Part shown: positions 1-7,977 of the stretch, one piece after another | How positions within the stretch are numbered: position 1 is the first letter of the stretch | Layout: each line of letters begins with the position of its first letter | Source: Sporolactobacillus laevolacticus DSM 442 | Lineage (GTDB): Bacteria; Bacillota; Bacilli; Bacillales; Sporolactobacillaceae | DNA length: 64,000 nt | Assembly (NCBI RefSeq): GCF_000497245.1 | Contig: NZ_AWTC01000003.1 | Coordinates: forward strand, 1,688 to 65,687 | Direction of reading: 5' to 3' | Translations under genes and position numbers: made by a program | Notes under the pieces: generated by a model | Database searches by the model: none | What the model was told of the DNA's origin: nothing | Seen by the model: only the letters and a program-made list of their open reading frames with translations

Positions 1-17
1 TCCATTATAAAGGAAAA

Positions 18-57
18 GGGCAGTTAAATGTTTGATTGAATAAACGTTCAACTGCCC
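18..57. terminator. Long hairpin next to the truncated VOC gene
   Basis: Two 16-nt arms (18-33 and 42-57) pair with only two weak positions around an 8-nt loop. On the minus strand the hairpin is followed by a U-rich stretch, so it resembles a leftward intrinsic terminator, yet no leftward gene lies to its right for several kb. It sits immediately before the broken start of the VOC gene and may be the edge of something lost or inserted; the window start hides the rest. Confidence 0.5.
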
Positions 58-80
58 AATGAAAACGAGGGACTTTTTCA

Positions 81-362
81 GTGACCTCGAGCTGGAGACT
101 GGGGGATACCTATATCGTTTTTGTGCAGACAAAAGAAAAGTATCTGGATGTTCCTTATCATCGGAGCCGTACCGGTTTGAATCATTTAGCTTTTCATGCA
201 GATTCGAGGGAGGAAGTTGATCAGTTCACCCGTCGCCTTGAGGAACGTGGGGTCACGATTCTTTATCGGGATAAGCATCCATTTGCGGGTGGGGATGATT
301 ATTACGCTGTGTATTTCGAAGATCCCGACCGGATTAAGGTAGAACTCGCTGCACCCTATTAA
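81..362 (+). pseudogene. 5'-truncated VOC (glyoxalase/bleomycin-resistance) family protein
   Basis: The 93-residue product matches the C-terminal two thirds of a small VOC metalloenzyme: a segment reading WRLGDTYIVFVQTKEKYL, then TGLNHLAFHADS and YAVYFEDPDRIKVEL, which in this family carry a metal-ligand His and the closing Glu. Intact relatives are about 125-130 residues and begin with a first beta-alpha-beta unit holding the first His; that unit is missing. An in-frame stop at 60-62 and the hairpin at 18-57 lie just upstream, so the loss is real within the window. A GTG at 81 with a GAGGGA 9 nt upstream could still start a fragment, but half of the metal site would be absent. No function is expected from the fragment alone. 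Confidence 0.6.
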
Positions 363-477
363 TCGTAATTTAACGAGCAAAACCAGCGATCATTCATTTT
401 TCGTGCAGGCATAGTTTTTGACACGGTTCGCGATCTTTTCTACGATGAAGATAATCTGCAAGGAAGCTGGTGATCAT

Positions 478-1419
478 TTGGATAAGATTCAAATCGGACA
501 GACAGATATGTATGTCAATCCCTTAGGTCTTGGGACAAACAAAATTGGAGGGTATAACTTATTTCCGAACTTGGATGATGAGACTGGAAAGAAGGTTGTA
601 CAGACGGCAATTGACCATGATGTTGAAATGATTGATACAGCCTTTATGTATGGTCTTGGTCATTCAGAAGAACTGATCGGAGAGGTCTTTCAGCAAAATG
701 ACCGTCACAAAGTGATTTTAGCGACCAAAGGCGCGCAACAAGTGTCAGCGGATGGAACGGTGACCTTGAATAACACACCTGATTTTTTAACAAAGTCTGT
801 AGATGAAAGCCTGAAACGCCTGCAAACGGATTATCTTGACATCTTTTACATTCACTTTCCTGATAAAGATACGCCGAAGGCTGAAGCAGTTGGGGCGCTG
901 CAGCGGCTGAAAGAAGCAGGCAAGCTGCGCGCGATTGGTATTTCAAATTTTACACTGGCGCAAGTGAAAGAAGCAAATGTGGACGGCTACGTGGATTTAG
1001 TAGAAAATCAATACAATTTGTTTCAGCAAAACGCGATGACCGATGTGGTGTCCTATTTGAATGAACAGCACATTTCGTTTGTGCCCTACGAACCATTTGC
1101 TGCATCACTGCTGACCGGTCGCTATTCACTAGACAATTTGCCCCATTTTGAGGAAGGCGATTATCGTTTGAACATTGATCTTTACAATCCAGATCAATTG
1201 AAAGACAATGTGGCGAAAGCGGATCAACTGAAACCGATAGCCTCGAAATATGACGCGACTGTGGCTCAGATCGTGCTCGCTTGGTACGTAAAGAATCCGC
1301 AAATTGGACCGATCATTCCTGGTGCGCGGACACCTGAACAACTCTTAGCTAACGTTCAATGTGAGAAGATTCAATTGAGTGATGCGGATTACGAATTGAT
1401 TGCTAAGCTTTTTGCTTGA
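478..1419 (+). CDS. iolS: Aldo/keto reductase, IolS-like
   Basis: NAD(P)H-dependent carbonyl reductase of the aldo/keto reductase superfamily, a cytosolic TIM barrel. The N-terminus VNPLGLGTNKIGGYNLFPNL, the catalytic Asp and Tyr in IDTAFMYG, the Lys in ILATKGA, the His in FYIHFPD and the C-terminal IPGARTPEQL are all present. From memory the text is closest to B. subtilis IolS (about 310 residues). I place the start at TTG 478 (313 residues, preceded by AAGGA); an upstream TTG at 418 would add 20 residues that do not look like the family. No inositol genes are nearby, so the in vivo substrate is unknown. A rho-independent terminator follows directly, so the gene is probably monocistronic. 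Confidence 0.85.
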   Translation: MDKIQIGQTDMYVNPLGLGTNKIGGYNLFPNLDDETGKKVVQTAIDHDVEMIDTAFMYGLGHSEELIGEVFQQNDRHKVILATKGAQQVSADGTVTLNNTPDFLTKSVDESLKRLQTDYLDIFYIHFPDKDTPKAEAVGALQRLKEAGKLRAIGISNFTLAQVKEANVDGYVDLVENQYNLFQQNAMTDVVSYLNEQHISFVPYEPFAASLLTGRYSLDNLPHFEEGDYRLNIDLYNPDQLKDNVAKADQLKPIASKYDATVAQIVLAWYVKNPQIGPIIPGARTPEQLLANVQCEKIQLSDADYELIAKLFA

Positions 1420-1447
1420 TTTTTTATAGATTATAAAGAGTTTGAAG

Positions 1448-1481
1448 GATTTGGGTTTCATCATGCCCGAATCTTTTTTTT
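1448..1481 (+). terminator. Rho-independent terminator after the aldo/keto reductase
   Basis: Stem GATTTGGG / CCCGAATC with a 10-nt loop, followed by eight T residues. Confidence 0.8.
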
Positions 1482-1626
1482 GTTCGTGCGGAACCTAGGT
1501 TAATTTCTTTTTTTTTGCATGCGCTTGAATACCACCAGGAAAGTGTGTTTTTTTCTATATACTAGTGAGCTGTCTTTCCAGAAAAGGGGGACGAACATAT
1601 GAATATAGAAAAGGAGTTGTCGAAGA

Positions 1627-2685
1627 ATGGCAAATTACAGTATTCACGCGGGACATAATGCAAATGTCCCAGGCGCACAGGGATATATCAGAGAAGAAGT
1701 TATTGATCGACAGATTAAGGACGCAACGATCAAGTATCTTCGTGCAGCCGGTCAAACGGTATACGACGATACGGATGAGCAGGGCAAGACGCAGAACGAA
1801 AATCTCTCATCAATTGTTCGAAAGATAAATGCGCACAGTGGTCTTGCTCTTGCGGTATCGATTCATTTGAACGCTGGCGGCGGAGCAGGAATCGAAGTCT
1901 ATCAATACGACAGTAAAACTGATACAGTCGCAGCTCGGGTGTTGAATAAGATCTACGCGGTAACGCGCCTGCGAAATCGCGGCCAAAAAAAGAATCAAAG
2001 TCTGTATGTGCTCCGTCATTCGAAACCACCGGCGATCCTTATTGAATGCGGGTTTGTCGATACAAAAACGGATGCGGAGATTGTTACAGCTAAGACGGAT
2101 GTAATCGGCAAGGCGATTGCTGAAGGTATTCTGGGCAAAGACATCAACAAAGAAAATCAGTCGAGTCAGCCATCCAAATCAGCATCAGTAAAACCTGTAC
2201 CATCAAGAACTCCTCTAAATAGATCAGACATTCTATTCAAAAAAAGTGATAAAGGTTTTGCTGTGAGAACTTTGCAGCAAGATCTGATTAAAGCGGGTTA
2301 CAGTGTTGGAAAATCAGGAGCGGATGGCGTGTTTGGACCAGCCACTGAAAATGCTGTTCGAGTGCTTCAGAAGGACTACAAGCTATTAGTGGACGGGATT
2401 GTTGGCGTTGAAACAAGAGCTGCTCTGTCAAAAGCGCTGGAAAAAAAGAAGAAACAGCCAAAACCGCCCGATTCTGCGATCGCTCCATACCCTGAAACCT
2501 TAATAAAACGGGGCAGTAGCGGAAAAGGTGTTGAGCGGATCCAGCGCGTACTGTCCATTCATGTTGATGGTATTTTCGGAGCAAAAACGGAGGCAGCTGT
2601 TAAAGCGTATCAAAAACGCCACAATCTGACTGCGGACGGTATTGTTGGCCCTCAGACATGGATTTCAATGTTTAAAAAAAGCTAG
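1627..2685 (+). CDS. N-acetylmuramoyl-L-alanine amidase with two peptidoglycan-binding domains
   Basis: Zinc amidase that cuts the bond between N-acetylmuramic acid and L-alanine in peptidoglycan. Residues 1-170 are an Amidase_3 domain: His10 (HAGH), a Glu near 23, His80 (SIHLNAGGG) as likely zinc ligands and catalytic Glu140 (LIECGFVD). Two PG_binding_1 repeats follow at about 205-272 and 293-351, each with the DG(V/I)FG and DGIVG signatures; the second is shorter. There is no signal peptide, which matches CwlC, the mother-cell lysis amidase of B. subtilis, and many phage endolysins; with no phage genes around I favour a sporulation role, but this is inference. AAAGGAG stands 11 nt before ATG 1627. 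Confidence 0.85.
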   Translation: MANYSIHAGHNANVPGAQGYIREEVIDRQIKDATIKYLRAAGQTVYDDTDEQGKTQNENLSSIVRKINAHSGLALAVSIHLNAGGGAGIEVYQYDSKTDTVAARVLNKIYAVTRLRNRGQKKNQSLYVLRHSKPPAILIECGFVDTKTDAEIVTAKTDVIGKAIAEGILGKDINKENQSSQPSKSASVKPVPSRTPLNRSDILFKKSDKGFAVRTLQQDLIKAGYSVGKSGADGVFGPATENAVRVLQKDYKLLVDGIVGVETRAALSKALEKKKKQPKPPDSAIAPYPETLIKRGSSGKGVERIQRVLSIHVDGIFGAKTEAAVKAYQKRHNLTADGIVGPQTWISMFKKS

Positions 2686-2911
2686 GATAACACATTTGCA
2701 ATAAGATAAAACATGATGATCAAAAATATGCTGGATTTTCGCCTTCTATAAAATTCTAGTTAGCGACAATTAGGCATGATTTAGGCTATTTTTTGTTGCA
2801 GCGTGAATAAAAGGGATAAATAAACTGTTGCTGGAGAAAATAATTCGCTTGATGTTCTATTAGAGGAAAGTTATTAATCGTCGCGGGAAATGCGAGTTCT
2901 TGCAAAGATGA
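2686..2911. other. Intergenic region, nothing recognised
   Basis: AT-rich sequence between the amidase and the broken 3' end of the coiled-coil gene. A weak TAGC/GCTA stem followed by TTTTTT near 2761-2800 may terminate the amidase transcript. No ORF with a ribosome site was seen. Confidence 0.3.
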
Positions 2912-3053
2912 TTACTTAACACGTTTCATATGACGAATTTCGGTTTCTTGTTCGATTGAGCGCAGAGCAAGTGTCTCAAGGATTTTGTCTTGACGCTGCT
3001 GGCTGGCAATTAGTAAGTTTTGATTTTCAGCAAGAAGCGTGAGCTGTTCAGAG
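2912..3053 (-). pseudogene. Displaced 3' end of the coiled-coil gene
   Basis: If one copy of the 32-bp duplication at 3054-3117 is removed, the reading frame of the upstream coiled-coil gene runs on without a stop for 46 more codons, ending at TAA 2912-2914. The added tail reads SEQLTLLAENQNLL, then IASQQRQDKILETLALRSIE and EQETEIRHMKRVK. Its heptad-like, Glu/Gln-rich character matches the rest of the protein, so this was very likely coding until the duplication. In the present sequence it is out of frame and lacks its own start. Confidence 0.75.
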
Positions 3054-3117
3054 TTTTTGACCACTTGATCGGTAATTACATTTAGTTTTTGACCACTTGA
3101 TCGGTAATTACATTTAG
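3054..3117. repeat. Perfect 32-bp tandem duplication inside a coding region
   Basis: Two exact 32-bp copies (3054-3085 and 3086-3117) head to tail, followed by the first five bases of a third. Because 32 is not a multiple of three, the second copy shifts the minus-strand frame and creates TAA at 3082-3084. Confidence 0.95.
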
Positions 3118-3501
3118 TTTTTGATCGATACGTTCAAACTTCTGATTGACTTGATCAAGTCTCTGATCGATGGCAACGATTTTTTGGTCAACTTGATCAA
3201 GTCTCTGATCGATGGCAACGAATTTCTTGTCAACTTGATCAAGTCTCTGATCGATGGCAACGATTTTTTTGTCGACTTGATCAAATCTCTGATCGATGGC
3301 AACGAATTTCTTGTCAACTTGATCAAATCTCTGATCGATGGCAACGAATTTCTTGTCAACTTGATCAAATCTTTGGTCAATGGCAACGAATTTCTGGTCA
3401 ATGAGGTCAAATTTTTTATAACTCTCATTTTTAAATTCTACAAGATTTTTCCCAAGGTCATCCAATTTGTCGACGATGCTTCTTAAAAGTTCTTCGCTCA
3501 T
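3082..3501 (-). CDS. Coiled-coil protein built of 14-residue repeats, truncated by a tandem duplication
   Basis: Cytosolic coiled-coil protein of unknown function, 139 residues as it stands and 185 if the duplication is collapsed. Residues 38-121 are six copies of a 14-residue unit (FVAIDQRFDQVDKK), two heptads each with F/I, I, F/L and V at a and d positions, so a long parallel coil is expected. No signal peptide or membrane segment is seen. The better start is ATG 3501, 9 nt after GGAG; ATG 3510 abuts the ribosome site. The C-terminal 46 residues are lost through the frameshift described for 3054-3117. The gene is isolated. Short repetitive bacterial proteins of this kind occur in phages and as structural adaptors; none can be named here. 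Confidence 0.75.
   Translation of the reverse strand: MSEELLRSIVDKLDDLGKNLVEFKNESYKKFDLIDQKFVAIDQRFDQVDKKFVAIDQRFDQVDKKFVAIDQRFDQVDKKIVAIDQRLDQVDKKFVAIDQRLDQVDQKIVAIDQRLDQVNQKFERIDQKLNVITDQVVKN
3139..3390. repeat. Six 42-bp tandem repeats encoding the coiled coil
   Basis: Six near-identical 42-bp units, each encoding 14 residues on the minus strand and rich in TTGATCAA and CTGATCGATGG motifs. Units are all in frame, so gain or loss of one would only change coil length by two heptads. Confidence 0.9.
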
Positions 3502-3715
3502 TACATTCATCTCCTTTTCTTTTTAGTATAACAGGAATCATCAAATTTTTTGACTATCTTTTCATGAGAAGGGCTAAATTGAAACATCAAAAAATTTAGT
3601 CCGGATGAATTTTTGGCAAAAACAACCATTGAAAGGCGAAGATATATATAATTAGTTAAATAAAATACGTATTGTTTTCAACTAAAAAAGAACATGTATC
3701 TTTGGAGCGATAAAA

Positions 3716-4456
3716 ATGGAGTATCTCATTAAATTTATTTATGCTTTTCTCCTTCCGCCCGGTTTATTTGTGACGCTTCTTGCAGCACTCGCCTTTTGGA
3801 TGTTTCGAAAAAAACAACGGTTTTGTTATGTATTCGGTGGGTTAACGCTATTCATGTATCTAGCTTTTATTCCTTTAACAGGCATCTTGCTTGTTCATCC
3901 ACTTGAAAACCATTACCTGCCTCCGGATCATCCAGAAGGTGATGTAATTGTTATGCTTGGCGGCGGGGCAACTTTGGGTACTCCGGATATGAATGGCGAA
4001 GGACAGCTCTCGGGTGATGCAGCGAACCGCCTGCTGACTACCTTTCGTTTATACAAATTAACCAAATTGCCCATTATATTATCCGGTGGGAAGGTCTATC
4101 CGGACAGTGGAGTTGAAGCTGAAATTGGCAGAAGGCAACTTGTGGCACTTGGTGTTCCGGAAAATAAGGTATTCATAGAAAATAAAAGTATTACAACGAG
4201 AACAAATGCACTGAATACAAAGAAAATCTTGGTCACGCATCATTTCAAGATGCCGATTTTGGTGACCTCTGCCTTTCATATGCCTCGCGCGGTGATGATC
4301 TTCAAGAAAATTGGAATTGACGTTACCCCTTATCCTACGGACTATTTAGTGAGCAAGAAGCTTGCCTTGTACCCTGGGCAATTTGTTCCATCTAGTGGTG
4401 GTATCGCGTTTACAGCATTAAAAGAATACGTAGGAATGCTTGCTTCAGCTTTCTAA
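3716..4456 (+). CDS. YdcF/ElyC-type DUF218 membrane protein
   Basis: Membrane-anchored protein of the YdcF/SanA/ElyC (DUF218) family, some members of which affect envelope integrity and lipid-carrier metabolism; the reaction is not established. Residues 5-30 and 37-62 form two hydrophobic helices, followed by the DUF218 core: DVIVMLGGGA, ILSGGKVYPDSGVEAEIGRR, ENKSITTRTNA and PILVTSAFHMPRAV. The 246-residue length and the two N-terminal helices match ElyC rather than the single-domain YdcF. ATG 3716 is preceded by GGAGCG. A strong terminator follows, so the gene is monocistronic. Confidence 0.8.
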   Translation: MEYLIKFIYAFLLPPGLFVTLLAALAFWMFRKKQRFCYVFGGLTLFMYLAFIPLTGILLVHPLENHYLPPDHPEGDVIVMLGGGATLGTPDMNGEGQLSGDAANRLLTTFRLYKLTKLPIILSGGKVYPDSGVEAEIGRRQLVALGVPENKVFIENKSITTRTNALNTKKILVTHHFKMPILVTSAFHMPRAVMIFKKIGIDVTPYPTDYLVSKKLALYPGQFVPSSGGIAFTALKEYVGMLASAF

Positions 4457-4494
4457 TTGCTTGATTTAGCAGAAATTAATGAGCGGCTTAACGT

Positions 4495-4526
4495 GAAAAG
4501 GGCGTCTTAACATAGGCGCCCTTTTC
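4495..4526 (+). terminator. Terminator after the DUF218 gene
   Basis: Ten-base-pair stem GAAAAGGGCG / CGCCCTTTTC with a 12-nt loop and T-rich end. Confidence 0.8.
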
Positions 4527-4605
4527 TTAGGAGGTTTTGCAGTTAACTAGAGACATGCGGCATCTGACAAAGTGTTAAATGGAGGTGCAACGTTACTCAT
4601 TTGGA

Positions 4606-4713
4606 TTAGTAACAGAATGCTGCACCAACGATAATTAACAGAATGAACAGAACAACGAGCAAAGCGAAGCCGCTTCCACCACAGCTAACACCGCCAGTAT
4701 TTGAACAACCCAT
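4606..4713 (-). CDS. YjcZ-family mini spore protein
   Basis: A 35-residue product, MGCSNTGGVSCGGSG followed by FALLVVLFILLIIVGAAFCY, has the hallmark of the YjcZ/SscA sporulation protein family: a short Gly/Cys-rich head and a FALLVVLFILLIIVG membrane helix at the C-terminus. Family members are 25-50 residues, made in the mother cell and associated with the spore. A strong GAGGGGGTG stands 8 nt before ATG 4713. The next gene upstream is the CBS protein about 200 bp away, with hairpins between, so it probably has its own promoter. Confidence 0.85.
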   Translation of the reverse strand: MGCSNTGGVSCGGSGFALLVVLFILLIIVGAAFCY

Positions 4714-4787
4714 AAATACACCCCCTCATCAATCGGATAATGTATTATATGTATCCTGGTCCAGTACGGAGAGGGCGAATATACCAA

Positions 4788-4822
4788 CAGCACCTGTCCT
4801 GGATAAAAAAGGACAGGTGCTG
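4788..4822. terminator. Hairpin between the CBS gene and the YjcZ mini-gene
   Basis: Perfect 12-bp arms CAGCACCTGTCC / GGACAGGTGCTG around an 11-nt loop. The U-run lies in the loop rather than after the stem, so it is an atypical terminator; it may end the CBS transcript or shape the 5' end of the mini-gene mRNA. A weaker A/T-rich hairpin lies at 4862-4886. Confidence 0.5.
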
Positions 4823-4910
4823 AAAAATACAAAAGAAGATAGGTCAGAATCAGAAAGAACACAGAAAAAACGATTTCGTTTTTCTGCGACATTAAGTGAA
4901 CTTGGACTGA

Positions 4911-5336
4911 TTAACGACCGCTTGGAGCGGAAATGCCGGATAGCGCTTTTTCTGCTTCATTATCATATTGATCTTCAATCGCCAGATCTCCCAATGAAAC
5001 AATACCGATAACACGTCCGTTTTCAACAATCGGCAATCGGCGGATTTGATGATCGGACATCAGCCGTGCAGCTTCGTGAACATCCATATCTGGTGTTCCG
5101 GAAATAAGCGGTTTACTGCTCATGCAATCAAGCACAGTCGCGTTATCCAATCCTTTCGCGGTTGTACGAATCGTTATGTCACGATCTGTGATGATACCTT
5201 CGAAGCGCCCATTTTCAGTCACAGGAATTGATCCAATGTTGTGGCTATTCATCAATTCAGCCACTTCCTTCACACTCTGATCCGGAGAACAGCAAACAAC
5301 ATCTCCGGACATGACATCTTTTAATGTTTGAGCCAT
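4911..5336 (-). CDS. CBS-pair domain protein
   Basis: A 141-residue protein of two CBS domains (about 8-60 and 75-130), the fold that binds adenine nucleotides and senses energy state. Typical elements are TLKDVMSGDVVCCSPDQSV, IGSIPVTENGRFEGIITDRD and RRLPIVENGRVIGIVSLGDLA. No effector domain is attached. It resembles B. subtilis YhcV in size and order. ATG 5336 is preceded by GGGAGG 9 nt upstream; a GTG at 5360 would place that ribosome site inside the gene and is less likely. No functional partner can be read from the neighbours. Confidence 0.85.
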   Translation of the reverse strand: MAQTLKDVMSGDVVCCSPDQSVKEVAELMNSHNIGSIPVTENGRFEGIITDRDITIRTTAKGLDNATVLDCMSSKPLISGTPDMDVHEAARLMSDHQIRRLPIVENGRVIGIVSLGDLAIEDQYDNEAEKALSGISAPSGR

Positions 5337-5434
5337 GGTTGTGAACCTCCCTTCGTTCACTAATTTACCCGTAAATCATCGCAATCATGAAAAAAAGGAG
5401 GTGGAAACAGCTTCCGGTAGTCAAAAATGTTCGA

Positions 5435-6247
5435 TCAATATTGAAAGGGAAAAAGTACATTGAAAATGATGGTCAGGCTGAAGGCAAGTAAAAACAATAA
5501 GATGGCGCCAACGTCGGTTTTTGAAAGCCTCAGAACCGACATCTTTGTCCGGCCTTCGCCGCCCCGATAGCAGCGGCATTCGATGGCGTTCGTCAATTCA
5601 AAAGCGCGCCTGAAGGCAGACATAAAAAGCGGAAGGATAACCGGGAAATAGGATTTAATCCTTTTTATAAAATTTCCACTTCCAAATTCAGCACCGCGCG
5701 CTTTCTGAGCATCGATGATCCGATCAAATTCATCCGCAAGCGTTGGCAAAAAGCGAAGCGTGATGGCAATCGTCATCGAGAGTTCACCGACTTTGAGATG
5801 AAATCGCTTGAAGGGAGAGAGCAGCTGCTCAAGTCCGGCGGCAAGCGTATTTAATGAGGTGGTATATGTAATCAACGAACACCCCGCGATCAAGGCTGTT
5901 AAACGAACCATTAATGTGAAACCTGTAAACAAGCCTTGTTTTGTGATGTGGAATATAGAAAAGCTAAGTACCGGATCGCCTGAGCCATAGAATATATTAA
6001 GCACCGCGGTAAATATAATTACCGGGATCATTGGACGGACGCCTTTAAATACTTTCCCTGGGGAAACCTGAGAACAGGCGATGAATACACCAAGCAGGGC
6101 GATCAAGAAGGATAAACTTATCGCACTTTTTGAAATAAAGACTTGAATAATAAAGAAAAATGTCAGTACAATTTTCGTTCGCGGATCAAGACGGTGCATG
6201 ATCGAGTGACCGGGAAGAAATTGACCGACCGTAATGTCACGAGGCAT
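5435..6247 (-). CDS. ecfT: Energy-coupling factor transporter membrane subunit EcfT
   Basis: Integral membrane scaffold of an ECF-type vitamin/metal importer; it ties the two ATPases to substrate-specific S components. The 270-residue protein has five to six hydrophobic helices (about 25-60, 68-85, 105-125, 245-265) and the long coupling-helix region with the conserved Ala-Arg-Gly motif in IIDAQKARGAEF (near 185) and a second, imperfect one (AIECRCYRGGEGR, near 220). It is the last gene of a module, 3 bp after ecfA2. In B. subtilis the same trio precedes truA-rplM-rpsI; here none of these follow, so the module has been moved or is a second set. Confidence 0.9.
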   Translation of the reverse strand: MPRDITVGQFLPGHSIMHRLDPRTKIVLTFFFIIQVFISKSAISLSFLIALLGVFIACSQVSPGKVFKGVRPMIPVIIFTAVLNIFYGSGDPVLSFSIFHITKQGLFTGFTLMVRLTALIAGCSLITYTTSLNTLAAGLEQLLSPFKRFHLKVGELSMTIAITLRFLPTLADEFDRIIDAQKARGAEFGSGNFIKRIKSYFPVILPLFMSAFRRAFELTNAIECRCYRGGEGRTKMSVLRLSKTDVGAILLFLLAFSLTIIFNVLFPFQY

Positions 6248-6250
6248 TTA

Positions 6251-7108
6251 TTACCCGCCTTTCTCAAATAAATGCATTATTTCTTGTTCTGCATCGTCGA
6301 TCGTGGTGGCTCCGGTGTTGACAGGATAGCCTTTCTTTTTCAGCTCGAGAAGTACTTTCGTGATTTGCGGAATATCGAGGCCAAGATGAACCAATTGTTC
6401 GGCCTGATTAAAAATGGCAGTTGTCGTTCCCGATAGCGCGATTCTTCCTTGGTCGAGGACAATAACGTGCTTCGCATGTTCGGCAATGTCCTCCATACTA
6501 TGAGAGACAAGGATGACAGCTGTGCCGCTTTCGCGTCTGAACCGTTCAATCTGCTCTAGAATCATATGCCGCCCTTCAGGATCAAGTCCAGCAGTTGGTT
6601 CGTCAAGAATGAGAGCTTGAGGTTTCATCGCGATCACACCTGCAATCGCAACTCGCCTCATTTCGCCACCGGAAAGACGGAAGGGATTCCGTCCGAGGTA
6701 GGAATCATCCAAACCGACAAACTGCAGAGCATCATGGACGCGAAGATCGATTCCTTCTTTGCTTAAACCCATATTGCGCGGGCCGTAGGAAACATCCGCA
6801 GCGACTGTATCCTCGAAAATTTGTGTCTCTGGGTATTGAAAAACCAAGCCAATTTGAAAGCGAATGGATCGAATGAGGCTCGGTTTTGCCCAAATGTCCT
6901 TTCCGTTTATCAAGACATGACCTGAATTTGGGCGAAGCAGCCCGTTGAAGTGACGGATCAAGGTTGACTTTCCAGAACCGGTATGGCCGATAATTCCAAT
7001 ATAATCACCAGGCGCTACGGATAATGAGACATTTCGCAGTGCCTGTTTTTCAAATGGAGTGCCGGCGCCATAACAATAGTTGATATTTATTAAATCAATG
7101 ATGGCCAT
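6251..7108 (-). CDS. ecfA2: Energy-coupling factor ATPase EcfA2
   Basis: One of the paired ATPases that power ECF importers. Walker A is GHTGSGKST, the Q-loop lies in GLVFQYPETQIFED, the ABC signature is LSGGEMRR and Walker B is ALILDEPTAGLDP with the switch His in ILVSHSMED. The start is ATG 7108 (285 residues), 6 nt after GGAGG; this overlaps the 3' end of ecfA1 by 14 bp, implying translational coupling. It heterodimerises with EcfA1 and docks on EcfT. Confidence 0.92.
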   Translation of the reverse strand: MAIIDLININYCYGAGTPFEKQALRNVSLSVAPGDYIGIIGHTGSGKSTLIRHFNGLLRPNSGHVLINGKDIWAKPSLIRSIRFQIGLVFQYPETQIFEDTVAADVSYGPRNMGLSKEGIDLRVHDALQFVGLDDSYLGRNPFRLSGGEMRRVAIAGVIAMKPQALILDEPTAGLDPEGRHMILEQIERFRRESGTAVILVSHSMEDIAEHAKHVIVLDQGRIALSGTTTAIFNQAEQLVHLGLDIPQITKVLLELKKKGYPVNTGATTIDDAEQEIMHLFEKGG

Positions 7109-7955
7109 TTTGTTCCTCCAAAGCTGCAATCAAAGCCTCAGCACATTGACCGACACTGGTGATCCGATCCATAATATGGATACCTTTTTTTCGCAGGCGC
7201 AAGCAAAGCTCAGTAATCTGCGGCACATCCAGCTTCAGCCGCTTTAACAAGTCCACCTGATAGAAAACATTGGCGGGTTCATCGTCAAGTGCGACTTGGC
7301 CATGGTCAAGCACAACCACCCGTTTTGCCCGTGCGGCTTCCTCCATGTGATGCGTGATCAGCACAATAGTTATACCTAGCTCACGGTTCAGCTGTTCAAT
7401 TGTTTTCATGACATCAGTGCGTCCTTTAGGATCAAGCATCGAAGTCGGCTCATCCAAGACAATGCATTGCGGATGCATGGCAAGTATGCCTGCGATTGCC
7501 ACTCTTTGCTTTTGCCCTCCAGACAGTTTAAAAGGGGTGTGGCGCCTGTAACCCAGCATATCCACCGCAGAGAGTGCCCAATCCACACGCTTGCGAATTT
7601 CAGAAGGTTTCAGTCCTAGATTTTCTGGGGCAAACGCGACATCTTCTTCAACGATCGTCGAGATGATCTGATTGTCGGGGTTTTGAAAAATCATTCCGAT
7701 CGTTTGGCGGATATCCAAATGATTCTGTTCGTCCTGAGTATCTAATCCGTTGATGAAGACTTCACCGCCTGATGGAACAAGCAGCGCATTGAAATGCTTG
7801 GCTAAAGTCGATTTGCCGCATCCATTTGGTCCGAGTATGGCGACGAATTCACCTTGCTGAATGGTCAGATTGATTCCATTAAGAATCCAGCCGCCTTGTG
7901 ACTGATTATGCAGATATTGAAAATATAAGTTGTTGATTTCAATCAGAGCGCTCAT
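7095..7955 (-). CDS. ecfA1: Energy-coupling factor ATPase EcfA1
   Basis: Second ATPase of the ECF module, 286 residues. Walker A GPNGCGKST, Q-loop MIFQNPDNQ, signature LSGGQKQR, Walker B CIVLDEPTSMLDP and switch His ITHHMEE are intact. First gene of ecfA1-ecfA2-ecfT. The 250 bp upstream hold a dispersed repeat and the terminator of the S-component gene, so the energising module may be transcribed separately from that S component. Confidence 0.92.
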   Translation of the reverse strand: MSALIEINNLYFQYLHNQSQGGWILNGINLTIQQGEFVAILGPNGCGKSTLAKHFNALLVPSGGEVFINGLDTQDEQNHLDIRQTIGMIFQNPDNQIISTIVEEDVAFAPENLGLKPSEIRKRVDWALSAVDMLGYRRHTPFKLSGGQKQRVAIAGILAMHPQCIVLDEPTSMLDPKGRTDVMKTIEQLNRELGITIVLITHHMEEAARAKRVVVLDHGQVALDDEPANVFYQVDLLKRLKLDVPQITELCLRLRKKGIHIMDRITSVGQCAEALIAALEEQNGHH

Positions 7956-7977
7956 GAAAACTCCTTAATAGAGGGTG

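Noticed and set aside
1627-2685. Amidase as a phage endolysin marking a prophage.
   Set aside because: No holin, tail, integrase or other phage gene is nearby, and signal-less amidases of this layout also act in mother-cell lysis.
3054-3390. CRISPR-like array in the repeat region.
   Set aside because: Repeats are contiguous without spacers and are coding.
3121-3486. Plus-strand ORF of 121 codons across the 42-bp repeats, looking like a repetitive hydrophobic protein.
   Set aside because: It is the antisense of the coiled-coil repeats, has no ribosome site, and keeps open only because the repeat unit lacks stops in several frames.
4643-5011. 122-codon plus-strand ORF across the YjcZ mini-gene and CBS 3' end.
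   Set aside because: It runs antisense to two well-supported genes and has no ribosome site.
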